Source of the DNA: an uncultured Clostridia bacterium | GTDB lineage: Bacteria; Bacillota; Clostridia; Oscillospirales; Butyricicoccaceae | Direction: 5' to 3' | DNA: 32,925 bases | Assembly: GCA_910586575.1 (NCBI GenBank) | Contig: CAJUJQ010000019.1 | Span: 1-32,925, forward strand | In this document: in pieces, positions 1 through 9,103 of the stretch | How the letters are laid out: each line of letters starts with the position of its first letter | Numbering within the stretch: position 1 is the first letter of the stretch | Notes under the pieces: generated by a model | The model's database searches: none | What the model was told of the DNA's origin: nothing | Seen by the model: only the letters and a program-made list of their open reading frames with translations | Translations under genes and position numbers: made by a program

Positions 1-40
1 AAAACGGTTTTACGCTTCTAAAAAATCGGTGTTGCCTTAA

Positions 41-676
41 GTTGACGACAGTGATGGAAAATCGACAAAACAGGTATCGGTCACACGAAACTACCCGAAT
101 CAGGTCAGCCAGGACACCGAAAACATCCCGAAAACCATCGACGACGGTGGCAAAACGCTGACGTTAGCGGATATCAAATGGCAGACCGACAACACCGCCA
201 ATGTAAACGGCTACGCGATGGGTGACCGCTACACAGCGGTCGCAACATACACAGGAACGGCAACCAGCACTTACGTGAAGGGCTACACCGTGACCGCTGA
301 ATACACCGGAACGGTCAGCCGGATCGCGCTAAATCGGGTACGTTATGTTGCGATTTTTGAAGGAATGGCAATTTTTTCAGACATTCCCGACCCGAACGAT
401 ACCTCAGATTTGATGGAGCCGCAGACCGATCTGACCGACCCGGCTGTGCCGGTCACCCCCGAAACACCAGTCGTTCCAGATACCCCCGGCCAATCAGAGA
501 ATCCCGAGCCGGAAGCACCTGACGCAAATACGCCGCAGGAGCCGCAGCCCTCCTCGTTTACGTTCAACTGGGCGTACATTCTGGTGCCGCTGCTGGTGAT
601 CGCGCTGGCGGGTATCGGCGTGGGAATCGCGTTGTTTATCAAACATCGGACAGAGAATGGAGATGATACAGATTGA
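41..676 (+). CDS. C-terminal part of a membrane-anchored surface protein
   Basis: The reading frame is open from 41, just after an in-frame TAA at 38-40; the first ATG is at 218, but the coding pattern clearly extends upstream of it. The visible protein has Thr/Tyr-rich beta repeats (two similar 'YTGT' segments), then a Pro/Glu/Thr stalk, then one hydrophobic helix (about 22 residues, starting WAYILVPLL) and a short charged tail. It is therefore a cell-surface protein held by a C-terminal membrane helix, with no LPxTG. I recall similar proteins beside the sortase in clostridial conjugative elements; their function is unknown to me. The stop overlaps the TTG start of the sortase by 4 nt, so the two are co-translated. 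The N-terminal part lies outside the window or is cut off by the TAA. Confidence 0.6.
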   Translation, partial: VDDSDGKSTKQVSVTRNYPNQVSQDTENIPKTIDDGGKTLTLADIKWQTDNTANVNGYAMGDRYTAVATYTGTATSTYVKGYTVTAEYTGTVSRIALNRVRYVAIFEGMAIFSDIPDPNDTSDLMEPQTDLTDPAVPVTPETPVVPDTPGQSENPEPEAPDANTPQEPQPSSFTFNWAYILVPLLVIALAGIGVGIALFIKHRTENGDDTD

Positions 677-1548
677 AAAAGATAAGGCTTATAGCACTTT
701 TTGCCTGTTTAGCGATGGCGTTTGTGCCGTCCGCAGGAGCGCTCGAATATGCCATTGACACGCCGGACAATACCAATTATGGCAAGCCGACTTCGATTGA
801 AGTACCAATCACCGCAGATGGCGGCGCGGCAAAAAGCGAGGATATCAGCAAAAACGCGGCGAAGATTCCGCCGCAGTTCGGCAGCGGGGCGAGTAACACG
901 CTGAACACTGGGAGCTACCTCACGCCAAACCTTCTTCCAGGGATGCAGCCCACCGGCGGCACGGTCAACGGCTCGAATGCGACGATTGTTCTTCCGCCGT
1001 CTGCAGGCGGAGCTGTGACTGGCTCAACGGGAAGCTCTGGCACGATTTCTAACGGAACGACCTCGTCAGGCGGCAATTCATCGACAACCGGCTCAAATTT
1101 CAGCACCAGCACGCAGCCGAACACATCCAGCGGTTTCACGAAGGTGACCTCGGATATGTACTATTCGAACGGCCACCTTGGAACGCTGAAAATCCCTGCA
1201 ATCGACCTTTCGGTCAAGATTTACGAAGGAACGGACAGCGATACGCTTCATAAGGGCGTCGGCCACTTCGAGGACAGCAGCGTCTGGAGCGGCAATGTCG
1301 CGTTGGCCGGGCATAATCGCGGAACGATGCAGCCGTTCAATAAACTGCATAAATTGGAAGTCGGTGACGAAGTCACGCTGAAAACAAAGCTCGGCACACG
1401 GACTTATAAAGTGGTCTCCGTCTCGAAAATCGATTATGACGACCGGAGCGGCCTTGCCGTCACCCGTGAGAACAGGCTCACCCTTTACACCTGTGTGCAG
1501 GACGAAAGCGAATACCGCTGGTGTGTGGTCTGCACCGAAATTGTGTAA
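673..1548 (+). CDS. Sortase (class D-like) with signal peptide
   Basis: Transpeptidase that cleaves LPxTG-type signals and links surface proteins to the wall or to each other. The TTG start overlaps the upstream stop and is preceded by GGAG; it gives a typical N-terminal signal/anchor helix (KKIRLIALFACLAMAF). Residues about 45-155 are a low-complexity Ser/Thr/Gly/Asn linker. The catalytic domain is at about 160-291: His214 in AGHNRG, Cys274 in TLYTC and Arg282 in YRWC, the complete triad in the usual order. It sits two genes upstream of an adhesin that ends in LPKTGY, its likely substrate. The 110-residue linker between membrane and catalytic domain is long for a sortase. Subclass D is inferred from the TLYTC motif only. 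Confidence 0.9.
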   Translation: MKKIRLIALFACLAMAFVPSAGALEYAIDTPDNTNYGKPTSIEVPITADGGAAKSEDISKNAAKIPPQFGSGASNTLNTGSYLTPNLLPGMQPTGGTVNGSNATIVLPPSAGGAVTGSTGSSGTISNGTTSSGGNSSTTGSNFSTSTQPNTSSGFTKVTSDMYYSNGHLGTLKIPAIDLSVKIYEGTDSDTLHKGVGHFEDSSVWSGNVALAGHNRGTMQPFNKLHKLEVGDEVTLKTKLGTRTYKVVSVSKIDYDDRSGLAVTRENRLTLYTCVQDESEYRWCVVCTEIV

Positions 1549-1676
1549 TCTGCTTGCATTTCTGCCCTGAACTTCTCCGTTTCGGCTTCTAATTCTTCTA
1601 GACTTATGGACATCCGTCCGGTATCATGTACTTGTAAAAACATTATGATACGATATCGATGAAGGAGGATAAAACC

Positions 1677-2756
1677 ATGTTGAAAAAGGAATTTATCGCC
1701 GGAATGGTGACAGGCGCAATCGCGTTCGGAGGGACAGGAGCCGCTGCCGCAGGGCTGCTTGCACAGCCGTCCATGCAAAGCATTTGCGTGAACGGGCAAC
1801 CGGTCTACTGCACCGCATATGCAATCTCAGGCAACAATTATGTGCGGCTTCGCGATATCGGGCAGGCAGTCGGCTTCGATGTGAGCTACGACGCGGCAAC
1901 AGACAGCGTGCAAATCCGCACAGGCGCGCAACAGGCGGTACAGCCCACCGTCGCGGTGATTCCGACCGCCGCAACAGTGTCCCAGCGCACGGCTGAAGCG
2001 CCCGCACAGCCCGCCGTAACGCCAAAGTCGCAGAGCAGCGGCAGGGACTACTCGCAGGATGCGAACCCCGCGATCTTCACTGCCGACCTGCCGCGCGAGT
2101 TCTACAATTCCGCACGGCATGCCTATCTAAACGCTGAAGAAATGGCAGCAGCATTCGACCGCGATTTACGCAAGGCGGACACTTCACTGCCGATCTTCCT
2201 GCCAGATGGCATGACGGTGACTGCAAAGATGAAAAATGTTTGCAGCGAACTTGGCGGCGTGTTTTATAACTACGAAATCACTGAGAATTCGCCATATGTG
2301 TACACCTTCCCGCGAACGGATGCCGATCTGAAATGGCCTTATGTGCAGGAGATCATTGAAACCGCAAAGCGGTACGATACCGACCGGAAAAGGGCGGAAT
2401 ACCTTGCCGAAACAATCTGTGACCGGCTGGAATACGCCTACGACAGAAACATCGACTCATGGAGCAGGGCAATGGAAAACGGAGGGAAGGCGGTCTGCTC
2501 TGGCTACTCCGCAGCGTTCCAGCGGATGGGACGCGCGGCGGGGCTGGACGTGCTCACGGTCGGCAGCGCCGCAGGCAACCACGCATGGAATCTTGTCTAC
2601 TGCGACGGCGAATGGCTGACAGTCGACCTGACCCACTACGACACGTCTCACAACGAAGCGAACTGGTTTCAACCGGAGCATCCAAAAATGAAGCCGGACA
2701 GCCTCGATGAGATAAATTTCACCAAGGAGGTGATTCACCCCGGTTCCACAAAATAA
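1677..2756 (+). CDS. Secreted transglutaminase-like protein with copper amine oxidase-type stalk domain
   Basis: The start is at ATG 1677, because AAGGAGG at 1662-1668 lies 8 nt upstream; the earlier ATG at 1659 overlaps this site. Residues 1-30 form a signal peptide or anchor (KKEFIAGMVTGAIAFGG). Residues about 36-85 resemble the copper amine oxidase N-terminal 'stalk' domain common on clostridial surface proteins (VNGQPVY, NYVRLRDIGQAVGFDVSYD). After an Ala/Pro/Thr linker, the C-terminal half is a transglutaminase-core (papain-fold) domain with Cys274 in AVCSGYSAAF, His302 in GNHAWN and Asp317 in TVDLTHYD, a complete Cys-His-Asp triad. Such domains act as proteases or amide-bond-forming enzymes; which applies here is unknown. 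Its place between sortase and adhesin suggests a role in processing or cross-linking surface proteins. Confidence 0.8.
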   Translation: MLKKEFIAGMVTGAIAFGGTGAAAAGLLAQPSMQSICVNGQPVYCTAYAISGNNYVRLRDIGQAVGFDVSYDAATDSVQIRTGAQQAVQPTVAVIPTAATVSQRTAEAPAQPAVTPKSQSSGRDYSQDANPAIFTADLPREFYNSARHAYLNAEEMAAAFDRDLRKADTSLPIFLPDGMTVTAKMKNVCSELGGVFYNYEITENSPYVYTFPRTDADLKWPYVQEIIETAKRYDTDRKRAEYLAETICDRLEYAYDRNIDSWSRAMENGGKAVCSGYSAAFQRMGRAAGLDVLTVGSAAGNHAWNLVYCDGEWLTVDLTHYDTSHNEANWFQPEHPKMKPDSLDEINFTKEVIHPGSTK

Positions 2757-2830
2757 CGATAAAGATAGTGCAAAAGGCCATCGGAGAAATCTGGTGGCTT
2801 TTTGTGCGCGATTTTCGGAAAGGAGAGCTT

Positions 2831-5800
2831 ATGAAGCACAAATTAAAGCGCCTGCTGTCTTCTGTTTTGGCAGCGGCGACGATGTTCAGCTCGTTTGCGG
2901 GAGCGATTCCGCAGGCGGCTGCACTCAGCGGCGGCGATTCCGTCACCCTGATTTTCGATGAAGACAAGCAGAATTATCTGCGCGAAAAGAAGGGTGGGAC
3001 ATGGGTCAGTCTCCCAATTCACGAGTGCTACGCGGAGGAACAAGGCGAGAAATTGCTTTCGTATTGCATGGATCATGGCAAGCACGGTATACATGAAGTT
3101 GCGCCCACGACCAACCGGCACACCTATATCTTGGATTCCGGCACGGGCTACACGCAGAATCCGAAAGCGGTCGGCGTTATCATGCGCGGCAGCGGGCGGC
3201 TGACCTTGCAGTCCTTTTTGAACCAATTCCCGTCTGTCCCGCGCGACTTGACCGAGGACGAGTACCGCTATGCTACACAGACCGCAATCTGGGCGGCGCT
3301 CGGCCAGCTCAGCGTCAGCGGCACGGCGTTCACCAGCGGCAATGAAGTGCAGGTGTCTTCGTCTTACGGAACGGAGGGCGCACGGGTAATGGCAGCAGTC
3401 AAGGCTCTGTTGGGCTATGCCAATACCATTAACCATAATTATTATGTCGGGATGTACTTGCGGCACGGCGCGTCGCACGATCAGACCGGCGTCATTGACT
3501 GGTCTCCGACGGGCGGCGGCAGTGATCTGAATGCGGAAGACACCGAAACCCACGATGGCGAGGAATATTATACGCAGGAAGTCAAGGTCGCGTCGGCCTC
3601 GTTCTGCCAGAATAACGCCTTAAAAGTAGGGCTGGCAGACTATCTGCCGGGGACGCTGCTCCAGATTGTGAAGGACGATAATCATGCAAGTCCCGCCAGC
3701 CCGGTCGAGTACAACGGCACGCCAATCAGCACGAAGCCGATCGCGCAGACCACGGACGCGAATGCAAACGGCTCCGAATACTATTCCATTGTGAAAGTAT
3801 GGGCGCCGAAGGAAGCGGCCGAGCAGGAAACGGATTATGTTTTCAACGTGGAAGCGTCCGCAACGGTCGAATCGTTCGAAATTTTTGTAGGCCGCGCGAG
3901 TGGTTATGAAACCAGCACGGACTATCAGAAGTATCTCATTAGCGGACCGCAGTGGCAGGACGCAAACAACTATATGCCCATCAAGTGGGGGAACGTGGAT
4001 GTTCCTGATCCGGAAGATCCTAGTGATCCAGATGGCCCGGACAATCCCGATGAACCGGAGGAACCCGGCGAGCTGATCCTCAAGAAAATCGATGCAGACA
4101 CAGGCGAAGCGCTTGCGGACTGCACGATCGAGGTCGAGCACATCGAGTCCGGCTTCAAGACTTCGGCGACGACGCTGGGCGATGGGCTTGCCACGATTGA
4201 GCTTCCCGCAGACAAAACCGGCGGCTGGAAAGCAACGGAAATCACCCCGCCACCGGGATATGAGAAAGACCCGAACCCGGTGCAGACCTTCTCCTGGGAC
4301 GGTAAAGCTACTCCGATTACGCTGACTTTCCAGAACCATCGGAAGCCCTCGATCCTGTTTGTAAAGCGCGACGCGGTGACTGGCGAAACCCTTTCGGGCG
4401 CGGTGATCGAGGTGTCCCGCAACGGTCAGAAAATTGGTGATTATGAGACAAAGGAAGACGGCACGTTTACAATCACGGAACTGGTTGAAGGGACGTACAC
4501 CTTCCGTGAGAAAACGCCTCCAGCGGGCTATCTGAAAACGGATGAAGTCGTCACGCAGTACGTGAATCCCAACGAAATGGCAACCGGAGAACGCATTATT
4601 CCGGTTGAAATGAAGGATTTCGCGGAATTGAAGCTGAAAATCGTCAAATATGACCAGCAGACTAACAAGCGGCTGTCCGGCGTCACCTTTGAGATTTACT
4701 GCAATACCGAACCGATCGGGCGCAAGCAGACCGACGCGAACGGCGAAATCAACCTGACGGGACTAAAACCGGGAACCTATTTGGTGAAAGAAGTCGCGAC
4801 CGACGCAGAACACGTTGTGAATTCCACGCCCCAGCAGATCGAATTGAAGGCGGGACAGACCGACGTGCCGGAGCTGGTTTTCCTTAACCAGTTAAAGCCC
4901 GGTATGTACCTGGTTAAGGTCGATTCCGAAACCTTGAAGCCTATGCCAAACATCAAGTTTTTGATATCGCAGGTCGGCGGCACATTCTCGAAAGAATTTG
5001 TCACTGACGTGAACGGCGAGATCGACCTTTCCCAGCTCGAACCGGGCGCATATCAGGTGAAAGAGTTGTTGACGATCGACGGCTATCTGGTCGACGATGC
5101 AATCCGCACCATCCAGCTGAACCCCGATGAAACGGCGCGTTTTGTGTTCACCAACACGAAAAAGCCGTGGCTGGAAATCTTGAAATATGACCCCGATAAT
5201 GATATTTACATTCCGGGTGCGACCTTCAAAATTGCAAAAATCGAGGACGGTTCGCACTATCTTGACCGCGTGACCGGCCAAAACGGGCGCATCCTGCTTG
5301 AAAATCTGGAACCGGGCGTATATACAGTGATTGAGCAGGCCGAGCCTGCGCACTACGTGAAAAACACGCTGGAATATCATGTGGAGCTGTTTCCCGGAAA
5401 AGGCTCGACGCTGGTTGTGAACAACTACCGAAAGCCAAACCTTCAGATTGTGAAAACCGATGCAGTCACAGGCAAACCGCTGCCCGGTACGACGTTCACG
5501 ATCAATAAGGTGGACAGTTCGACGCTGACGACTGTAATCACCGGCGCAGACGGTACGGCAACGGTCAGCGATCTTGAGCCGGGTGTATATCAGGTAACTG
5601 AAAAGAAGGTGCCGGACGGCTATTTGCTCGACGAAACGCTGCAGCTTATCACGCTCGTACCAAACGAGACGGGTATCGTCCGTTTCTACAACTATCCGAA
5701 ACCTTCTTTATTGATTCAGAAGGTCGACAGCGTGACCGGCGACCCGCTGAAGGGCGCAAAGTTCCACATCACCTACGCCAGCAACAATACTTCTACAGGT

Positions 5801-8236
5801 GAGATAAATGACCTTGGCGACTATTTTACAGACGAAAACGGTCAAATTAAGCTCGATAAAGTGCAGGATGGATGGTACAAGGTGACGGAAATCGAAGCCC
5901 CTGCCGGGTACTCCATCAAGCAGCCCGCGACGCAGGAAGCCTACATCAAGGCAGGTACAAGCAAAACCTTCACCTTTGAAAATGTTCCGCTCAGCGCGAT
6001 TGTCATTAAAAAGATCGATGCCGATACAGGCAAGGTTTTGGAAGGTGCGTATTTTAGAATCCGTTATCTCGGAGGAACTTCCGGTACGGGCGGCACGACC
6101 ATCGGCGAGTACATGACCAGCAGCAACGGAACGATCGTAAAGACCGGTTTAAAGACCGGGACATATGTGATTGAAAAAATCTCCGCGCCGGAAGGCTATG
6201 TGATTAACGATTCCGCGCAGACGGTCTACCTTTCCGGCAAGGAACAGGATGTCATAACGGTAACATTCGGAAACGACAAAAAGGGCAGCCTGCTCATCAT
6301 CAAGAAGGATGCTGCGACCGGCAAACCGCTTTCTGACGTAGAATTCCAGCTGACCGGCAGCGATGGCAATATAATCGGAAATTCCAACGGCAAATACGTT
6401 ACGGACAGCTCTGGCACAATCCGCGTTGACGGCCTCGAACCCGGCATGACCGTGATTGCAAAGGAAACCCGCACACGGTCGGGGTATGTGCTGGACGACG
6501 TTCCGCAGACGATCAAAATCAAGGCGAATGAGACAATGACTCTCGAATTTCGGAACCAGCCGAAAGGGAGCCTGATTATTGTCAAAAAGGACAGTGTTAC
6601 GGGAAAGCCATTGCAGGGTGCTGAGTTCAAAATCACGACCGCCAGCGGCGAGTTTGTCCCCGATAATGAGGGTCTTACAAGCACGAATGGGATGTATAAA
6701 ACCAATGAAAACGGTCAAATTGTGCTTTTAAAGCTCACACCGGGGACATATGTGGTTACAGAGACAAAAACGGTTGACGGGTACGAATTAGATACCACTT
6801 CCCAGACCGTTGTAGTCTCCGCGAACGATGCCCAAACGCTGACCTTTTTTAACACTCCGAAGGGCAAACTGCTGATCGAGAAGATCGACAGCGTGACGCG
6901 CAGCCCGCTCCAGGGCGCGACCTTTGAAATCAAGGGCAGCAGTTTCCCGACGACCTCGTTCACGACCAACAGCAGCGGGCAGATCCTGTTGCAAGACCTG
7001 CCCAGCGGCGATTATACAATCGTAGAAAAGCGTGCGCCGGACGGCTATCTGCTGGACGGCAGTAGCCGGGTTGCGAAGGTCGAAGCCGGAAAAACGGCGA
7101 AAATCACCATCGAAAACGAACCTTTAGGCGGGCTTCTGATTAAAAAGATGAATTCCGTGACAAAGGAACCGCTTTCCGATGTGGTTTTCAAAGTGACCCG
7201 CATTGATGGAACGGTTGTCGGCACGTCCAACGGCGAATACCGGACGGACGAACGCGGTTTCATCATGATCCCCGACCTCGATCCGGGCGGATACATTGTG
7301 CAGGAGGTCAAGGCAAAGCCCGGATTCCTTCTTGACAACACGCCGCAGCACATTGAAATCAAGGATCATCGGACGTATTCTCTTGAATTCTTCAGCCAGC
7401 CAAAAGGCGGTCTTGTGATAGTGAAAAAAGACAGTATTACGGGAGAACCGCTGAAAGGGGTCGAATTCAATGTGACGACTTCGACCGGCGAGGCCGTCGA
7501 CAGCAATGAGGGAGTGACCTCCTCAAACGGCATTTACCAAACCGATGAAAACGGCGTTATCGAAATATCAAAATTAAAACCCGGCACATATATCATTACA
7601 GAGACGAAAACCCTTCCCAATTATGTGCTGGATGCAGCGCCGCAGACGGTTGTAGTCAACGCAAATGATACACAGACGATCACCTTCACCAACACGCCGA
7701 AGGGATGCTTATTAGTTAAGAAAATTGACAGCGTGACACATGAACCGCTCTCCGGTGTAAAATTTGAAGTGAAGGGTTATGACGGCTGTGATTATCCAGC
7801 GGGGACGTACACGACCGACGCAAACGGTACGTTCAAACTGGAGCACATTCCCAGCGGGTGCTATTCCATCACAGAAACGCAGGCGAAGGACGGTTACCGC
7901 CTTGACGATACTGCGAAGATCATCAAGGTTGAAGCAGGGACTTGCAAAGAGGTAACCTTTGAGAACGAGCCGCTCGGTGGGCTGCTCATCAAAAAAATGG
8001 ATTGCTCTACAAAGGAGCCGCTCAGCGAAGTGATTTTCAAGGTCACGCGCACTGACGGTACTGTTGTAGGCGAATCGAACGGCGAATACCGCACCGATGA
8101 ACAGGGCTTCATATCGATCCCGGACATTACGCCAGGAAGCTACGTGATTCAGGAGATACAGGCAAAGCCCGGATATCTTCTTGACAATACTCCCAAAACG
8201 ATTGAAATTAACAACCACCGTACATACTCGGTCTAG
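2831..8236 (+). CDS. Giant adhesin, thioester head plus Cna_B/SpaA-like repeats (N-terminal part, ends at in-frame TAG)
   Basis: The start is at ATG 2831, with AAAGGAGA just upstream; the in-frame ATG at 2768 has no ribosome site and would bury the signal peptide (KHKLKRLLSSVLAAATMF). Residues about 36-230 are a thioester (TQXA-type) domain: Cys79 in YCMDHGK and Gln150 in TQTAIW are the pair that forms the internal thioester used for covalent binding to host or partner-cell surfaces. A second beta domain and an Asp/Pro-rich hinge (about 390-415) follow. From base 4069 come 15 Cna_B/SpaA-like modules of about 90 residues, each opening with a K-D-x-x-T-x-x-PL-x-G-x-x-F pattern and closing with F-x-N; such modules form Lys-Asn isopeptide bonds. 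The frame ends at TAG 8234-8236 inside a module boundary, and the same frame continues directly after it. Confidence 0.85.
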   Translation: MKHKLKRLLSSVLAAATMFSSFAGAIPQAAALSGGDSVTLIFDEDKQNYLREKKGGTWVSLPIHECYAEEQGEKLLSYCMDHGKHGIHEVAPTTNRHTYILDSGTGYTQNPKAVGVIMRGSGRLTLQSFLNQFPSVPRDLTEDEYRYATQTAIWAALGQLSVSGTAFTSGNEVQVSSSYGTEGARVMAAVKALLGYANTINHNYYVGMYLRHGASHDQTGVIDWSPTGGGSDLNAEDTETHDGEEYYTQEVKVASASFCQNNALKVGLADYLPGTLLQIVKDDNHASPASPVEYNGTPISTKPIAQTTDANANGSEYYSIVKVWAPKEAAEQETDYVFNVEASATVESFEIFVGRASGYETSTDYQKYLISGPQWQDANNYMPIKWGNVDVPDPEDPSDPDGPDNPDEPEEPGELILKKIDADTGEALADCTIEVEHIESGFKTSATTLGDGLATIELPADKTGGWKATEITPPPGYEKDPNPVQTFSWDGKATPITLTFQNHRKPSILFVKRDAVTGETLSGAVIEVSRNGQKIGDYETKEDGTFTITELVEGTYTFREKTPPAGYLKTDEVVTQYVNPNEMATGERIIPVEMKDFAELKLKIVKYDQQTNKRLSGVTFEIYCNTEPIGRKQTDANGEINLTGLKPGTYLVKEVATDAEHVVNSTPQQIELKAGQTDVPELVFLNQLKPGMYLVKVDSETLKPMPNIKFLISQVGGTFSKEFVTDVNGEIDLSQLEPGAYQVKELLTIDGYLVDDAIRTIQLNPDETARFVFTNTKKPWLEILKYDPDNDIYIPGATFKIAKIEDGSHYLDRVTGQNGRILLENLEPGVYTVIEQAEPAHYVKNTLEYHVELFPGKGSTLVVNNYRKPNLQIVKTDAVTGKPLPGTTFTINKVDSSTLTTVITGADGTATVSDLEPGVYQVTEKKVPDGYLLDETLQLITLVPNETGIVRFYNYPKPSLLIQKVDSVTGDPLKGAKFHITYASNNTSTGEINDLGDYFTDENGQIKLDKVQDGWYKVTEIEAPAGYSIKQPATQEAYIKAGTSKTFTFENVPLSAIVIKKIDADTGKVLEGAYFRIRYLGGTSGTGGTTIGEYMTSSNGTIVKTGLKTGTYVIEKISAPEGYVINDSAQTVYLSGKEQDVITVTFGNDKKGSLLIIKKDAATGKPLSDVEFQLTGSDGNIIGNSNGKYVTDSSGTIRVDGLEPGMTVIAKETRTRSGYVLDDVPQTIKIKANETMTLEFRNQPKGSLIIVKKDSVTGKPLQGAEFKITTASGEFVPDNEGLTSTNGMYKTNENGQIVLLKLTPGTYVVTETKTVDGYELDTTSQTVVVSANDAQTLTFFNTPKGKLLIEKIDSVTRSPLQGATFEIKGSSFPTTSFTTNSSGQILLQDLPSGDYTIVEKRAPDGYLLDGSSRVAKVEAGKTAKITIENEPLGGLLIKKMNSVTKEPLSDVVFKVTRIDGTVVGTSNGEYRTDERGFIMIPDLDPGGYIVQEVKAKPGFLLDNTPQHIEIKDHRTYSLEFFSQPKGGLVIVKKDSITGEPLKGVEFNVTTSTGEAVDSNEGVTSSNGIYQTDENGVIEISKLKPGTYIITETKTLPNYVLDAAPQTVVVNANDTQTITFTNTPKGCLLVKKIDSVTHEPLSGVKFEVKGYDGCDYPAGTYTTDANGTFKLEHIPSGCYSITETQAKDGYRLDDTAKIIKVEAGTCKEVTFENEPLGGLLIKKMDCSTKEPLSEVIFKVTRTDGTVVGESNGEYRTDEQGFISIPDITPGSYVIQEIQAKPGYLLDNTPKTIEINNHRTYSV

Positions 8237-9103
8237 TTCTTTAATCAGCCGAAGGGGGCACTGGTTATCGTAAAAACGGATGCACAGACCGGTGAACCGC
8301 TGGAAGGCGTTGAGTTCAAAATCACGACGGCAAACGGCGAATTGGTACCGAATAACGGCGGTTTGACCTCCACAAATGGTATTTACAAGACCAACGCGGA
8401 GGGCGAAATTGTGATCGATCAGCTGAAACCGGGGGCTTACGTCGTAACCGAAACGCGCACGCTGGAAGATTACATTCTGGATGCGCCGCCGCAGACGGTT
8501 GTCGTGGAAGCGAATGATATGCAGGTGCTGACGTTCACGAACACGAAAAAGGGCTGCCTGCTCATCGAAAAGGTCGACAGCGTTACAAAAAGGCCGCTTT
8601 CCGGGGTAAAATTCGAGATCAAAGGCTGTAATGGAAACGCTTATCAAGGCGGGGAATTTACGACGGACGGCAACGGCTTGATTCAGCTCGACCACCTTCC
8701 GAGTGGTGATTATACTGTGGTCGAAAAGCAAGCGAAGGATGGCTACAGGCTCGATAACACGGTACAGACTGTCAACGTTGAAGCAGGGAAAACCAGAAAG
8801 CTGACTTTTGAGAACGAACCGCTTGGCGGTCTGCTGCTGAAAAAGATGGATTCCAAGACCAAAGAACCGCTTTCGGATGTCATTTTCCGCATCATCCATG
8901 CGGACGGAACGACGGTAGGCACGACTAACAGCGAGTTCCGAACGGACGAGCAGGGGTATATCTCGCTTCCCAACCTCGAACCCGGCAGCTACATTATTAC
9001 AGAAGTGCAGGCGAAACCCGGATATATCCTGGACGATAGCCCGCAGACCATCACGGTCAAGGATCACCAGACCTATGTTCTGGAAGTGTTCAACACTCCG
9101 CTT
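6566..9103 (+). repeat. Three-module super-repeat inside the adhesin (3 copies, period 840-849 bp)
   Basis: Within the module array, units recur in the order A-B-C. A carries a longer insertion with S(T/S)NG(M/I)Y; B opens CLLIEK/KLLIEK and has EIKG/EVKG; C opens GGLLIKKM and has SNGEYRTDE. A units begin at 6566, 7406 and 8255, giving periods of 840 and 849 bp. A further C unit starts at 9104 and a further A-like unit near 9380. This points to expansion by duplication of three-module blocks. The TAG codon lies at the C2/A3 border. Confidence 0.75.

Noticed and set aside
1621..1660. A possible promoter (TATGAT at 1644-1649) ahead of the transglutaminase-like gene
   Set aside because: No acceptable -35 element lies 16-18 bp upstream, so it was not listed as a promoter.
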